DNA from: Rhodoferax sp. GW822-FHT02A01 | Lineage (GTDB): Bacteria > Pseudomonadota > Gammaproteobacteria > Burkholderiales > Burkholderiaceae_C | Length of the DNA: 64,000 nt | NCBI RefSeq assembly: GCF_038784515.1 | Contig: NZ_CP152376.1 | Span: 2,666,001-2,730,000, forward strand | Direction: 5' to 3' | Shown here: positions 36,982 to 44,868 of the stretch, one piece after another | Position numbering within the stretch: position 1 is the stretch's first letter | Layout: the number at the start of each line of letters is the position of its first letter | Notes under the pieces: generated by a model | Told to the model about the DNA's origin: nothing | The model's database searches: none | The model's input: the letters and a program-made list of their open reading frames with translations, nothing else | Made by a program: the position numbers and the translations under genes

Positions 36982-37547
36982 TTCAGCGCACGACCCCCGA
37001 ATTGCCAATCGGGCACGCCACGTGCCACGGTATGGACCACGATGGCGCACACCGCGCACTTGATCAGGTCACCGGGCACGAACACCAGCGTGCCCAGCAG
37101 CGCCTGCATCCAGCTCAGCTTGGCGATGATCACCAGACCCGTCACGCCAAAGGCATGTACCACCAGCAGACCACCCAAGGCCGATGCGGTAAATGCACTG
37201 CCGGCTGCGCGGTTGGGCGTGCTGCGTGGCAGGTTGGACATGATCCAGCCAGTGACCAGCGCACCAAAAGGCCAGCTGATCAGGTACCCGGCAGAAGGCG
37301 CCATGAACACGCCCAGGCCACCGCGTCCGCCCGACAGCAGAGGCAGGCCCAGTGCGACGGCCAACAGGAACAGCAGCATGGACTGCAGCGCGCGTTTGGG
37401 GCCGAGCATGCAGCCGGCCAGCATCACGCCCAGCGTCTGCAAGGTGATGGGAACGCCCAGCGGCAGATCGATTTTGGGAATCAGGCCGAACACAGCGAGC
37501 AGTGCGGCAAACAGGGCCACCAGGGCCAGGGAGCGGGATGATTTCAT
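36978..37547 (-). CDS. bioY: BioY, substrate-binding (S) component of the biotin ECF transporter
   Basis: A 189-residue membrane protein with six hydrophobic helices. The family pattern is visible: ALLAVFGLIPKIDLPLGVPITLQTLGVMLAGCMLGPKRA and FMAPSAGYLISWPFGALVTGWI, with VFVPGDLIKCAVCAIVV in the last helices. BioY captures biotin and hands it to the BioMN energising module encoded just upstream. ATG 37547; 4-base overlap with the ligase gene. Biotin salvage is therefore the core role of this operon. Confidence 0.95.
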   Translation of the reverse strand: MKSSRSLALVALFAALLAVFGLIPKIDLPLGVPITLQTLGVMLAGCMLGPKRALQSMLLFLLAVALGLPLLSGGRGGLGVFMAPSAGYLISWPFGALVTGWIMSNLPRSTPNRAAGSAFTASALGGLLVVHAFGVTGLVIIAKLSWMQALLGTLVFVPGDLIKCAVCAIVVHTVARGVPDWQFGGRALK

Positions 37548-37582
37548 AAACGACTTTTTTGTAGTGGGTTCAGGAAAGGGCG

Positions 37583-38176
37583 TCACTCGCCCAAGCGTAA
37601 TTCGAGTGTATCCGCCAGGCGCCGGGCTGAAACCAGCATGTGGATGGTTAGAGGCGCCAGCAGGCGCAGGCCACCGGCCTTGCCCGTGCGCACGCGGTGC
37701 GCATCGTCCAGGCGCTTCCACACGACGAAGAAGTGTTCGGTAAACCGCAGCATCATGGCCAGCAGCAAGGCCAGCCGCTCGGTCTTGACACCCAGGCGTT
37801 GCAGTGGCGACAGCAGCAGTTCCAGCACGTTGAGCAAGTCGCCACTGCGGGTGGTGAGCGTGAGCGCAATGCCCAGCAGGGACGCGCTGAACAGGCGCAG
37901 CGTGCTCACCACACCCACCTGCACCTGGTGCATGAAGCCATGGAACGCCAGGATCAGTGCGCAGGCCAGCAGCAAAGACAGCAGCAGCTTGCGCGCCGGT
38001 GCCACGGCGCGGCCCAATGACGCAAACATCACGGCGCACAGTGCGGTCCCCCAGCCCAGGACGGTGAGGTTGTCCACGCCGTATTGCAGCGTGCCCAGCA
38101 ACGCGAACAGAAACAGCTTCCAGCCAGCGGGGACGCTGTGCAGCCAGGTGCGGTGTTCGCTGTAAAGGCTTCCCAT
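37583..38176 (-). CDS. bioN: BioN, transmembrane (T) component of the biotin ECF transporter
   Basis: A 197-residue EcfT-type membrane protein. Hydrophobic helices occupy the N-terminal half, and the coupling region carries RVRTGKAGGLRLLAPLTIHMLVSARRLADTLELRL, containing the short ArgGly/ArgArg-type motifs through which T components engage the ATPase. ATG 38176 gives the family start MGSLYSEHRTWLHSVPAGWKLFLF; the longer frame upstream is not conserved. It sits 11 bases after bioM and 35 bases before bioY. Confidence 0.9.
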   Translation of the reverse strand: MGSLYSEHRTWLHSVPAGWKLFLFALLGTLQYGVDNLTVLGWGTALCAVMFASLGRAVAPARKLLLSLLLACALILAFHGFMHQVQVGVVSTLRLFSASLLGIALTLTTRSGDLLNVLELLLSPLQRLGVKTERLALLLAMMLRFTEHFFVVWKRLDDAHRVRTGKAGGLRLLAPLTIHMLVSARRLADTLELRLGE

Positions 38177-38187
38177 GGTGTGCTCGG

Positions 38188-38970
38188 TTACTGGATGGTG
38201 ACGGCTTGGGACGCGACGCGTTGCTTCACGCCTGCTTCGTAGGCGGCGCACACCTGTTGGCCTGGCCCGTCATCGCGGACCTGGCCTTTGTCCAGCCAGA
38301 TCACGCGCTCAAAGCCGCGCACATGGTCCAGCAGATGGGTGGAGACGATCACCTGCTGCGGCGTGCGTGCTATGTCCGCCTCCAGCAGCGCCTGGCCCGG
38401 CAGATCCAGGCTGGCAAAGGGTTCATCGAGCAGCAGCAGTTCGGGCGAGGCAATCATCAGCGACAGCCAGCACACATGCTGGCGCTGGCCCTGGCTCAGG
38501 CTGCCGATGGTGCGGCTGGCCCAGGACTCCAGCCCACGGGATTGCAGAAAGACCCGGGCTTGGGCAATGGCGTCGCGCCGTGCCACACCGCGGGGGCTCA
38601 GGCCTAGCGCCAGTTCTTCTTCCACGGTGGGGAAGATGATCTGTTCATCCGGGTTCTGGAACATCATGCCCACCAGGCCGGGGCGCTTGCTGCTGACCTG
38701 GCTGGCCTGCAGCCCGCGCACCTGCACGCTGCCGGACTGCGGCACATCCAGCCCGCACAGCATGCGAAACAGGCTGCTCTTGCCCGAACCGTTGTCGCCG
38801 ATCAGGCCAATGCGCTCGGTATCGAGTTGCAAGTTCAGCCCGGAAAACACCGGCGTATTGCCGCGTGTCAGGCTGACGTTGGTGATCTGCAAGCGCGGCA
38901 ATCCCGGTGCTGCGGCGTTGGAGGAAGAGGGTGTGAAGTTAGACGAAGGCACCCGGCGATTTTGATGCAA
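38188..38970 (-). CDS. bioM: BioM, ATPase of the biotin ECF transporter
   Basis: An ABC ATPase of about 260 residues. Walker A is IGDNGSGKSSLFRMLCGL, the signature motif SLSQGQRQHVCWLSL, Walker B ELLLLDEPFASLDL, and the switch His lies in VIVSTHLLDH; the Q-loop reads MMFQNPDEQIIFPTVEEE as in ECF ATPases. The start is uncertain: TTG 38970 preceded by GGAGC is chosen since sequence upstream of residue 20 is not ATPase-like, though the frame stays open to 39291. First gene of the bioMNY-ligase-thiolase operon, divergent from the DUF2789 gene. Confidence 0.88.
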   Translation of the reverse strand: MHQNRRVPSSNFTPSSSNAAAPGLPRLQITNVSLTRGNTPVFSGLNLQLDTERIGLIGDNGSGKSSLFRMLCGLDVPQSGSVQVRGLQASQVSSKRPGLVGMMFQNPDEQIIFPTVEEELALGLSPRGVARRDAIAQARVFLQSRGLESWASRTIGSLSQGQRQHVCWLSLMIASPELLLLDEPFASLDLPGQALLEADIARTPQQVIVSTHLLDHVRGFERVIWLDKGQVRDDGPGQQVCAAYEAGVKQRVASQAVTIQ

Positions 38971-39055
38971 CTTTGCTCCAAGCCCTGGCCGCAAGCGTGC
39001 ACATGCGGTTTGCGGGATCATTGGGGTTACTTGAAACCCAAACGGAAGAATCCCC

Positions 39056-39283
39056 ATGGACACCAGCAAACACCATATCGCCCAACTGTTCGAGCAACTG
39101 GGGCTGCCCTCGTCACCAGCGGAAATCGATGCCTTTGTCGCCCGCCATCGCCTGCCCGAAGGCGTTTCCCTGTGCAAGGCGCCGTTCTGGAGTCCGGCAC
39201 AGGCCCAGTTTCTGGCACAGGCCCTGGCCGACGACTCGGACTGGGCAGAAGCCGCCGACGCGCTGGCCGTGCGCCTGAGCTGA
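39056..39283 (+). CDS. DUF2789 family small protein
   Basis: A 75-residue cytoplasmic protein: HHIAQLFEQLGLPSSPAEIDAFVARHR...LCKAPFWSPAQAQFLAQALADDSDWAEAADALAVRLS, matching the whole DUF2789 family. Function unknown. ATG 39056; it diverges from bioM with an 85-base region and converges with a LysR gene. Confidence 0.85.
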   Translation: MDTSKHHIAQLFEQLGLPSSPAEIDAFVARHRLPEGVSLCKAPFWSPAQAQFLAQALADDSDWAEAADALAVRLS

Positions 39284-39297
39284 GGCGCCAACCGGCA

Positions 39298-40203
39298 TCA
39301 AGCCGCAGGCACTGGCGTCAGGTTGCCGATGTAGTGGGCCAACAGGCTCATGGCATGGCGCACTTTGGCGGGTTGCTCGCCACGTCGGGGCGTGATGGCA
39401 TGGACCTCGAAGTCCGGCAGTTTCCAGTCGGGCAGCAGGGGCACCAGCCGGCCGTCGGCAATGGCGCGACGCTCATCTTCACTGACCATCAGGCTGATGC
39501 CCCAACCGGCAACGCAGAGTGCATGCAGGGTTGTGACTTGTGAAGCCTGAACCCTTCCGCTCACCTTGACGCTCACCTGTTCGTTGCGGGGGCCGGTCCA
39601 TAACAGGGTGGTGTTTGCAACGCCCATGGGGCGCACGCCAAGCCAGGCATGGTGCTCCAGGTCTTTCGGATGTTGCGGCCAGCCATAGGTCGCGAGGTAG
39701 GACGGCGCCGCGCAAAGCTGTACAGGTATGGCGCCCAGCCGCCGCGCGACCAAGCTGGAGTCGGCAAGGTTACCCACCCGCAATGCGATGTCGATGCGCT
39801 CCTCGACCAAATCCATCACGGTGTCATCCAGCAGCAGGCTCAGGCTCAGCTTGGGGTAGTCGCGCAAGGGGTACAGGGCCCGCGCCAGCAGGCCGCCAAA
39901 CCCGATGGGGGCGGTGATGCGCAAATCGCCTTCGGGTTCATCACGGTGGTGTGCCAGGGCCTGTTCGGCCGATCGCGCTGCGTTCACCATGGCAGCACAG
40001 CCTTCGAAATAGCGCGCGCCGGCCTCGGTAAGGGTGAGCTTGCGCGTAGTCCGGTGCAGCAGTGCCAGGCCCAGGGCCCCTTCCAGTGCACGCAAATGCT
40101 GGCTCACCGCCGAAGGTGTCATGCCCAGTTTGCGCGCGGCGGCGGTCAGCGACCCGGCCGTCACCACTTCGGCAAACAGGGCCATGCGTTTGTATTGCTC
40201 CAT
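39298..40203 (-). CDS. LysR-type transcriptional regulator
   Basis: A full-length 301-residue LysR protein. The winged helix-turn-helix is MALFAEVVTAGSLTAAARKLGMTPSAVSQHLRALEGALGLALLHRTTRKLTLTEAG, followed by a two-lobe effector domain (GDLRITAPIGFGGLLARALYPLRDYPKLSLSLLLDD). This is the branch with Ser/Ala-type effector pockets often controlling efflux or reductase genes. It diverges from an NAD(P)H-binding protein gene across 112 bases and most likely regulates it. Confidence 0.93.
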   Translation of the reverse strand: MEQYKRMALFAEVVTAGSLTAAARKLGMTPSAVSQHLRALEGALGLALLHRTTRKLTLTEAGARYFEGCAAMVNAARSAEQALAHHRDEPEGDLRITAPIGFGGLLARALYPLRDYPKLSLSLLLDDTVMDLVEERIDIALRVGNLADSSLVARRLGAIPVQLCAAPSYLATYGWPQHPKDLEHHAWLGVRPMGVANTTLLWTGPRNEQVSVKVSGRVQASQVTTLHALCVAGWGISLMVSEDERRAIADGRLVPLLPDWKLPDFEVHAITPRRGEQPAKVRHAMSLLAHYIGNLTPVPAA

Positions 40204-40315
40204 GGGACGCCTTGAATTGTTTAGTTGTACTTCATTGTGTTAACGGATTATGGGATCTAGTCGGCAGTTTATGAAGGTCGCACACTATGGACTTGATTCA
40301 ACCAGGAGTATTCAC

Positions 40316-40957
40316 ATGAAGATTGCATTGATTGGTACGGGCTACGTTGGTACCCCGTTGTTGGCGGAACTCAGCAGCCGCGGCCACCAGGTCACGGTGC
40401 TGGCACGCACCCCCTCCAAGGTCGCCGCGCAGCCCGGCGTGACCGTGGTGAAGGCGGACGTGCTGGACCCAGCGCAAGTCACCCAAGCCGTTGCAGGCCA
40501 TGACGCGGTCATCAGCGCCTACAACCCGGGCTGGACAGAGCCCCGCATCCATGACCTCTTCCTGCAGGGCACACAGGCCATCTTTGCGGGCGTCAAACAG
40601 GCGGGCGTCAAGCGGCTACTGGTCGTGGGCGGTGCGGGCAGTCTGTTTGTTGCACCCGGTGTGCAGCTGGTGGACACGCCTCCGTTCCCTGCGGAATACA
40701 AGCAAGGTGCACTGGCAGCGCGCGAAGCGCTGAACCTGATTCAAAAGGAAACCAGCCTGGACTGGACCTTTCTTTCGCCCCCGATCCTGCTGACGCCCGG
40801 CGAGCGTACCGGCAAGTACCGCGTCGGTGCCGATAGCCCGCTGCCCGGAGTTGGCGATGCACCCTCAGGCATTTCGGTGCAGGACCTTGCCGTGGCCATC
40901 GTGGACGAGATGGAAAAGCCGCAACATATCCAGAAGCGGTTCACGGTCGCCAACTAG
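40316..40957 (+). CDS. NAD(P)H-binding atypical SDR (NmrA-like)
   Basis: A 213-residue Rossmann-fold protein: MKIALIGTGYVGTPLLAELSSRGHQVTVLARTPSK binds the nucleotide (GxGxxG), with HDAVISAYNPG and LLVVGGAGSLFV as the later family markers. It belongs to the short atypical SDRs that act as flavin/quinone reductases or redox sensors. ATG 40316 follows AGGAG. It is probably controlled by the divergent LysR regulator. A strong terminator follows. Confidence 0.88.
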   Translation: MKIALIGTGYVGTPLLAELSSRGHQVTVLARTPSKVAAQPGVTVVKADVLDPAQVTQAVAGHDAVISAYNPGWTEPRIHDLFLQGTQAIFAGVKQAGVKRLLVVGGAGSLFVAPGVQLVDTPPFPAEYKQGALAAREALNLIQKETSLDWTFLSPPILLTPGERTGKYRVGADSPLPGVGDAPSGISVQDLAVAIVDEMEKPQHIQKRFTVAN

Positions 40958-40974
40958 GCGAGCCTGAACAAAAG

Positions 40975-40999
40975 GAGTGCCTCAGGGCGCTCTTTTTTT
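40975..40999 (+). terminator. Rho-independent terminator before the atz cluster
   Basis: GAGTGCC pairs with GGCGCTC (7 bp with one G-U, 4-base loop TCAG), followed by seven T. It isolates the atz cluster from the upstream gene. Confidence 0.88.
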
Positions 41000-41020
41000 G
41001 TGGCACAAGTTTTGCGATGC

Positions 41021-41037
41021 ATCTTTGGATACAAGAT
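41021..41037 (+). promoter_or_regulatory. Candidate GntR operator upstream of atzF
   Basis: ATCTTTGGATACAAGAT has inverted ends (ATCTT/AAGAT) around TTGGATACAA, the form TTGNATNCAA bound by many GntR/FCD regulators. Its reverse complement shares 13 consecutive bases (ATCTTGTATCCAA) with a site at 44793, before the binding-protein gene. The likely ligand-responsive regulator is encoded at the end of the cluster (51087-51812). Confidence 0.65.
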
Positions 41038-41050
41038 TGGATGCTTCAAA

Positions 41051-42751
41051 ATGGTGCAACAAAATCTGAACGATGCAGGGTCTCACCCAGTGGATGCGGG
41101 CAATGCCTGGATACGCAGGGCGGCGCCCGAAATAGCAATTGGCGGATCGGGCCCCCTGCAGGGCCTGCGCTTTGCCGCCAAGGACAACATTGATGTAGCG
41201 GGGCTTGCGACCACTGCGGCCTGCGCCGAGTTCTCGTATCTGCCAACCGAACACGCCACCGTGGTGTCCAAGCTTTTGTGGTCGGGGGCGACGGTTGCGG
41301 GCAAGACCAATCTGGACCAATTCGCCTGCGGCCTGAACGGAACCCGTTCGCCATACGGCGCAGTGCCCAATGCCTTTGACCCGGCCTATGTGTCCGGCGG
41401 CTCCAGTTCGGGTTCTGCCTATGTGGTGGCCACAGGCCAGGTGCACTTTTCCTTGGGAACCGACACGGCGGGGTCGGGGCGGGTGCCGGCCGGGTTGAAC
41501 AACATCGTAGGTCTGAAACCTACCAAGGGCCTGATCAGCACCTTTGGTCTGGTGCCTGCAGCGCAGAGTGTGGACTGCATATCCATCTTTGCCACGACCG
41601 TGGGGCTGGCGGCGCGCGTGCTGGAGGCCGCCATGGGTTACGACGCAAAAGACCCGTATTCCCGCAAGCTGCAACTCAAAAGTACCGCGCTGCCGGCGGC
41701 GTTCCGGTTTGGCGTGCCGGACGTGCTGGAGTTTTGCGGGGATGTGCTGGCCGAGCAGGCGTTTGGCCGCGCCGTGCAGCGCATGACCGAGCTGGGCGGC
41801 ACGCCCGTCACCATCCCCTTTGCGCCGTTGGCGCAGGCCGCCTCCTTGCTCTATGAGAGTGCCCTGGTGGCCGAGCGCTATGCCGCCATACGCCGTTTTT
41901 TCGATGCAAACGAGGAGCACGTGGTGGAGCCGGTGCGCAGCATCATTGGCAAGGGCCGCAGTTACGACGCGGCCGATGTCTATGCCGCGCAAACCCGTTT
42001 GCGTGCGCTGGGTCAGCAGGCCGATGCCATGTGGGACCGCATCGATGTGCTGCTGGTGCCCACCGCGCCCACGCACTACACCATTGCGCAGATGCTGGCC
42101 GATCCGGTGGCACTGAACCGCAACCTCGGGGCCTATACCAATTTCGTCAATCTACTGGACTACGCGGCACTGGCCGTGCCCAGCGAAATGCGCCCGGATG
42201 GTTTGCCCTTTGGCATCACCCTGGTGGGCCCGTGCGCCAGCGACTGGCAACTGGCCGAACTGGGGCAGCGTTACCACCATGCCACCGGCCTCCTGCAAGG
42301 AGCCTTGCAAACCCCGCTGCCACCGCCCCTGAAGATTGTCGGTATCAGCGGGACCGATTCGGTGCGCGTGGCCGTTGTCGGTGCGCATCTCTCGGGCATG
42401 CCGCTCAACGGCCAGCTGACCCAGCGCAATGCCCGGCTGCTGGCAGCCACACGCACCGCTGCCGACTACAAGCTGTATGCCTTGCCCGGCACCGTCCCGC
42501 CCAAGCCGGGCCTGTTGCGGGTTGCTCCGGGAGCTGGAAGCCGCATCGCCGTGGAGGTGTGGGAAATGCCGCTGGCCAACCTTGGCTCTTTTGTTGCTTT
42601 GATACCGGAGCCACTGGGAATAGGAACGCTGCGTCTGGAAGATGGCAGCACGGTACAAGGCTTTATCTGCGAACCGTATGCGCTGGAAGGCGCGTTGGAT
42701 ATTTCTGCTTTCGGTGGTTGGCGCAACTACCTTGCGTCCTTGAAGCCCTGA
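41051..42751 (+). CDS. atzF: Allophanate hydrolase
   Basis: A 566-residue enzyme splitting allophanate (or urea-1,3-dicarboxylate) to ammonia and CO2. The amidase-signature triad is intact: Lys44 (FAAKDNIDV), Ser118 (SGGSSSGSA) and Ser142 (DTAGSGRVP), exactly 24 residues apart as in the family. The C-terminal allophanate hydrolase domain follows (VAVVGAHLSGMPLNGQL...ADYKLYALPGT). ATG 41051 is chosen since upstream in-frame sequence lies in the operator region. First gene of the operon, 12 bases before atzG. No urea carboxylase is present, so the allophanate must come from biuret-type substrates. Confidence 0.95.
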   Translation: MVQQNLNDAGSHPVDAGNAWIRRAAPEIAIGGSGPLQGLRFAAKDNIDVAGLATTAACAEFSYLPTEHATVVSKLLWSGATVAGKTNLDQFACGLNGTRSPYGAVPNAFDPAYVSGGSSSGSAYVVATGQVHFSLGTDTAGSGRVPAGLNNIVGLKPTKGLISTFGLVPAAQSVDCISIFATTVGLAARVLEAAMGYDAKDPYSRKLQLKSTALPAAFRFGVPDVLEFCGDVLAEQAFGRAVQRMTELGGTPVTIPFAPLAQAASLLYESALVAERYAAIRRFFDANEEHVVEPVRSIIGKGRSYDAADVYAAQTRLRALGQQADAMWDRIDVLLVPTAPTHYTIAQMLADPVALNRNLGAYTNFVNLLDYAALAVPSEMRPDGLPFGITLVGPCASDWQLAELGQRYHHATGLLQGALQTPLPPPLKIVGISGTDSVRVAVVGAHLSGMPLNGQLTQRNARLLAATRTAADYKLYALPGTVPPKPGLLRVAPGAGSRIAVEVWEMPLANLGSFVALIPEPLGIGTLRLEDGSTVQGFICEPYALEGALDISAFGGWRNYLASLKP

Positions 42752-42763
42752 AAGGAGATGTCC

Positions 42764-42991
42764 ATGAATGACGGGGATGTAGTGGCCTATGTGCAGGCCT
42801 CGGCCAAATTCCTGGCCCTGCCGCTGGATGATGCGCGCGCCTACGCCGTGGCCAAGCACCTGAGCCGCACGGCGCAGCTCGCCCGGCAACTGGAGGACTT
42901 TCCTCTGGCCTTGGAAGACGAGATTTGCGAAATCTTCTCGCCCGCACCGTTTCCCGCGGCCACGGACGGCTCCGACCAGGGGACGCCATGA
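42764..42991 (+). CDS. atzG: AtzG-like small subunit (DUF4089)
   Basis: A 75-residue protein (MNDGDVVAYVQASAKFLALPLDDARAYAVAKHLSRTAQLARQLEDFPLALEDE) of the DUF4089 family, the GatC-like partner that stabilises AtzE amidase in the cyanuric acid pathway. Start: ATG 42764, spaced 6 bases from AGGAG; the ATG at 42758 abuts the ribosome site. Its stop overlaps the atzE start (ATGA), so subunits are made together. The ending PAPFPAATDG resembles the GatC-type linker segment. Confidence 0.9.
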   Translation: MNDGDVVAYVQASAKFLALPLDDARAYAVAKHLSRTAQLARQLEDFPLALEDEICEIFSPAPFPAATDGSDQGTP

Positions 42992-44385
42992 CGCTGCAAA
43001 GGCCGGATGCCGCCCGCATGGCGCGCAGCGTTGCGCAGGGGTATGTCAGCGCACGCGAACTGCTGGAGACCTGCGTTCAGCGCATAGAGGCAACGGACGC
43101 CCGTATCAACGCCTTCGCGGTGCGCACGCTGGAGCGCGCCAGAAAGGAAGCCGACGCGGTGGACGCGCGACGCGCAGCCGGCGAGATTCTGCCGGCCCTG
43201 GCCGGCGTGCCCTATGCCGTCAAGAACCTGTTTGACGTGCAGGGTGAAGTCACACTGGCTGGCTCCAAGGTCAACCGTAGCCACGCGCCTGCGCGGCAGG
43301 ATGCATTTCTGGTGCAGCAAATGCACAAGGCCGGTGCGATTCTGGTGGGCGCGCTCAATATGGACGAGTACGCCTACGGCTTCACCACCGAGAACAGCCA
43401 CTACGGCGCAACCCACAACCCGCACGATCTGCAGCGCACTGCCGGCGGTTCCTCCGGTGGTTCGGGCGCCGCCGTAGCGGCAGGGCAGGTGCCGATTGCG
43501 CTGGCTTCCGACACCAACGGCTCCATCCGCGTGCCCTCGTCCTTTTGCGGCGTGTGGGGGCTCAAGCCCACGTTCGGGCGCCTTTCGCGCCATGGCACCT
43601 ATCCGTTTGTGCAAAGCATTGACCACCTGGGGCCGCTGGCCGATTCGGTGGAAAGCCTGGCGCTTTCCTACGACGCCTTGCAGGGACCCGACCCGCGCGA
43701 CCCGGCCAGTCGGGCCGAGCGCGTGCAGCCCACGTTCTCATCGCTGGGGCAAGGTGTGCAGGGGCTGCGCATTGGCAGCCTGGGCGGTTACTTTGAAGAC
43801 TTGGCGACAGCGCCAGCACGCCAGGTTGCCGCGCTGGCGGCCAGTGTGCTGCGTGCCACGCCGGGCGTGGTCTGGCCGGAGCCGGCACTGGCGCGCTCCG
43901 CTGCCTTCATCACCACCGCCAGCGAAGGTGGACGCCTGCATCTGGCAGATTTGAAAAAGCAGATGGCGGACTTCGAGCCGCTGTCGGTGGACCGCTTCAT
44001 CGCTGGTGCCCTGCAGCCTGCTGCCTGGTATCTGCGCGCCCAGCAGTTCCGACGGGTCTACCGGGACCGGGTGAATGCCTTGTTTGCCGACTGGGACGTG
44101 CTGCTGGCACCGGCCACGCCCTTGAGCGCGCCCTTGCTGGGCGCCGAGTGGATAGAGATCAACGGACAGCAGTACCCCTGCCGACCCTCCATTGGTCTGC
44201 TGTCCCAGCCGATTTCGTTTTCAGGTTGCCCGGTGGTCACGGCACCGATGTGGCCGGGCGGCACCGGCGGCATGCCCATTGGTGTGCAGATCATCACCGC
44301 GCCCTGGCGTGAAGACCTGGCCCTGCGCGTCGCGCAGGTGCTGCAGGACGCGGGCGTGGCCCATCTCAAACAAGTGAAGCTCTGA
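42988..44385 (+). CDS. atzE: AtzE-type 1-carboxybiuret hydrolase (amidase)
   Basis: A 465-residue amidase-signature enzyme. The triad is Lys79 (YAVKNLFDV), Ser155 (AGGSSGGSG) and Ser179 (DTNGSIRVP). Pairing with AtzG, AtzF and a DUF3225 protein identifies it as AtzE, which removes an amide from 1-carboxybiuret to give urea-1,3-dicarboxylate, the next substrate of AtzF. ATG 42988 overlaps the atzG stop; the frame upstream is atzG out of phase. A generic aspartyl/glutamyl-tRNA amidotransferase A subunit is the look-alike alternative, but the neighbours argue against it. Confidence 0.9.
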   Translation: MTLQRPDAARMARSVAQGYVSARELLETCVQRIEATDARINAFAVRTLERARKEADAVDARRAAGEILPALAGVPYAVKNLFDVQGEVTLAGSKVNRSHAPARQDAFLVQQMHKAGAILVGALNMDEYAYGFTTENSHYGATHNPHDLQRTAGGSSGGSGAAVAAGQVPIALASDTNGSIRVPSSFCGVWGLKPTFGRLSRHGTYPFVQSIDHLGPLADSVESLALSYDALQGPDPRDPASRAERVQPTFSSLGQGVQGLRIGSLGGYFEDLATAPARQVAALAASVLRATPGVVWPEPALARSAAFITTASEGGRLHLADLKKQMADFEPLSVDRFIAGALQPAAWYLRAQQFRRVYRDRVNALFADWDVLLAPATPLSAPLLGAEWIEINGQQYPCRPSIGLLSQPISFSGCPVVTAPMWPGGTGGMPIGVQIITAPWREDLALRVAQVLQDAGVAHLKQVKL

Positions 44386-44386
44386 C

Positions 44387-44764
44387 ATGGATATCAACAT
44401 TCCCGAAGTGCTGCGTGAGGTCGAACAGGTCAGCGCGCGTTACGAGCAAGCCCTGGTCAGCAATGATGTGGCGGTGCTGGACGAACTGTTCTGGGACAGC
44501 CCGCACACCCTGCGTTACGGCGTGGGTGAGAACCTCTATGGCTACCAGGCGATACAGGCCTTTCGCGCGGCACGTCCGGCAGCCGGTCTTGCGCGCGCCA
44601 ACCTGCGTACCGTCATCACCACCTACGGGCACGACTTCGCCACGGTGAACATCGAATTCCAGCGCACCGGCGCCAGCCGCAGCGGACGCCAGAGCCAGAC
44701 CTGGATGCGCACAGGCGCAGGCTGGAAAGTGGTGAGCGCGCATGTGAGTCTGCTGGAAGGTTGA
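44387..44764 (+). CDS. atzH: AtzH-like protein (DUF3225, SnoaL-like fold)
   Basis: A 125-residue protein of the DUF3225/SnoaL-like group: [53 protein letters not shown], ending [23 protein letters not shown]. AtzH is encoded beside atzE/atzG in cyanuric acid-degrading bacteria and in other amidase clusters; proposed as an amidase-associated accessory or hydrolase. It starts 1 base after the atzE stop, so it belongs to the same operon. Confidence 0.88.
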   Translation: MDINIPEVLREVEQVSARYEQALVSNDVAVLDELFWDSPHTLRYGVGENLYGYQAIQAFRAARPAAGLARANLRTVITTYGHDFATVNIEFQRTGASRSGRQSQTWMRTGAGWKVVSAHVSLLEG

Positions 44765-44792
44765 AGTATTTCCGGCATGGAATTTGCACACC

Positions 44793-44809
44793 ATCTTGTA
44801 TCCAAGAAG
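44793..44809 (+). promoter_or_regulatory. Candidate GntR operator upstream of the BMP transporter genes
   Basis: ATCTTGTATCCAAGAAG contains TTGTATCCAA and shares ATCTTGTATCCAA with the site before atzF, in opposite orientation. It lies 60 bases before the binding-protein start, indicating a second promoter under the same control. Confidence 0.65.
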
Positions 44810-44868
44810 ATATTCCCCTCGACCGCACCTTTTTGGACAACTTTCAACTCTGCAAAGGAAGTACGAAC

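Noticed and set aside
38971..39055. Possible BirA or BioR operator upstream of bioM
   Set aside because: The only inverted sequence (GGTTT...AAACC, extending to about 39035) has the wrong orientation and spacing for BirA, and no TTAT-type BioR palindrome is visible.
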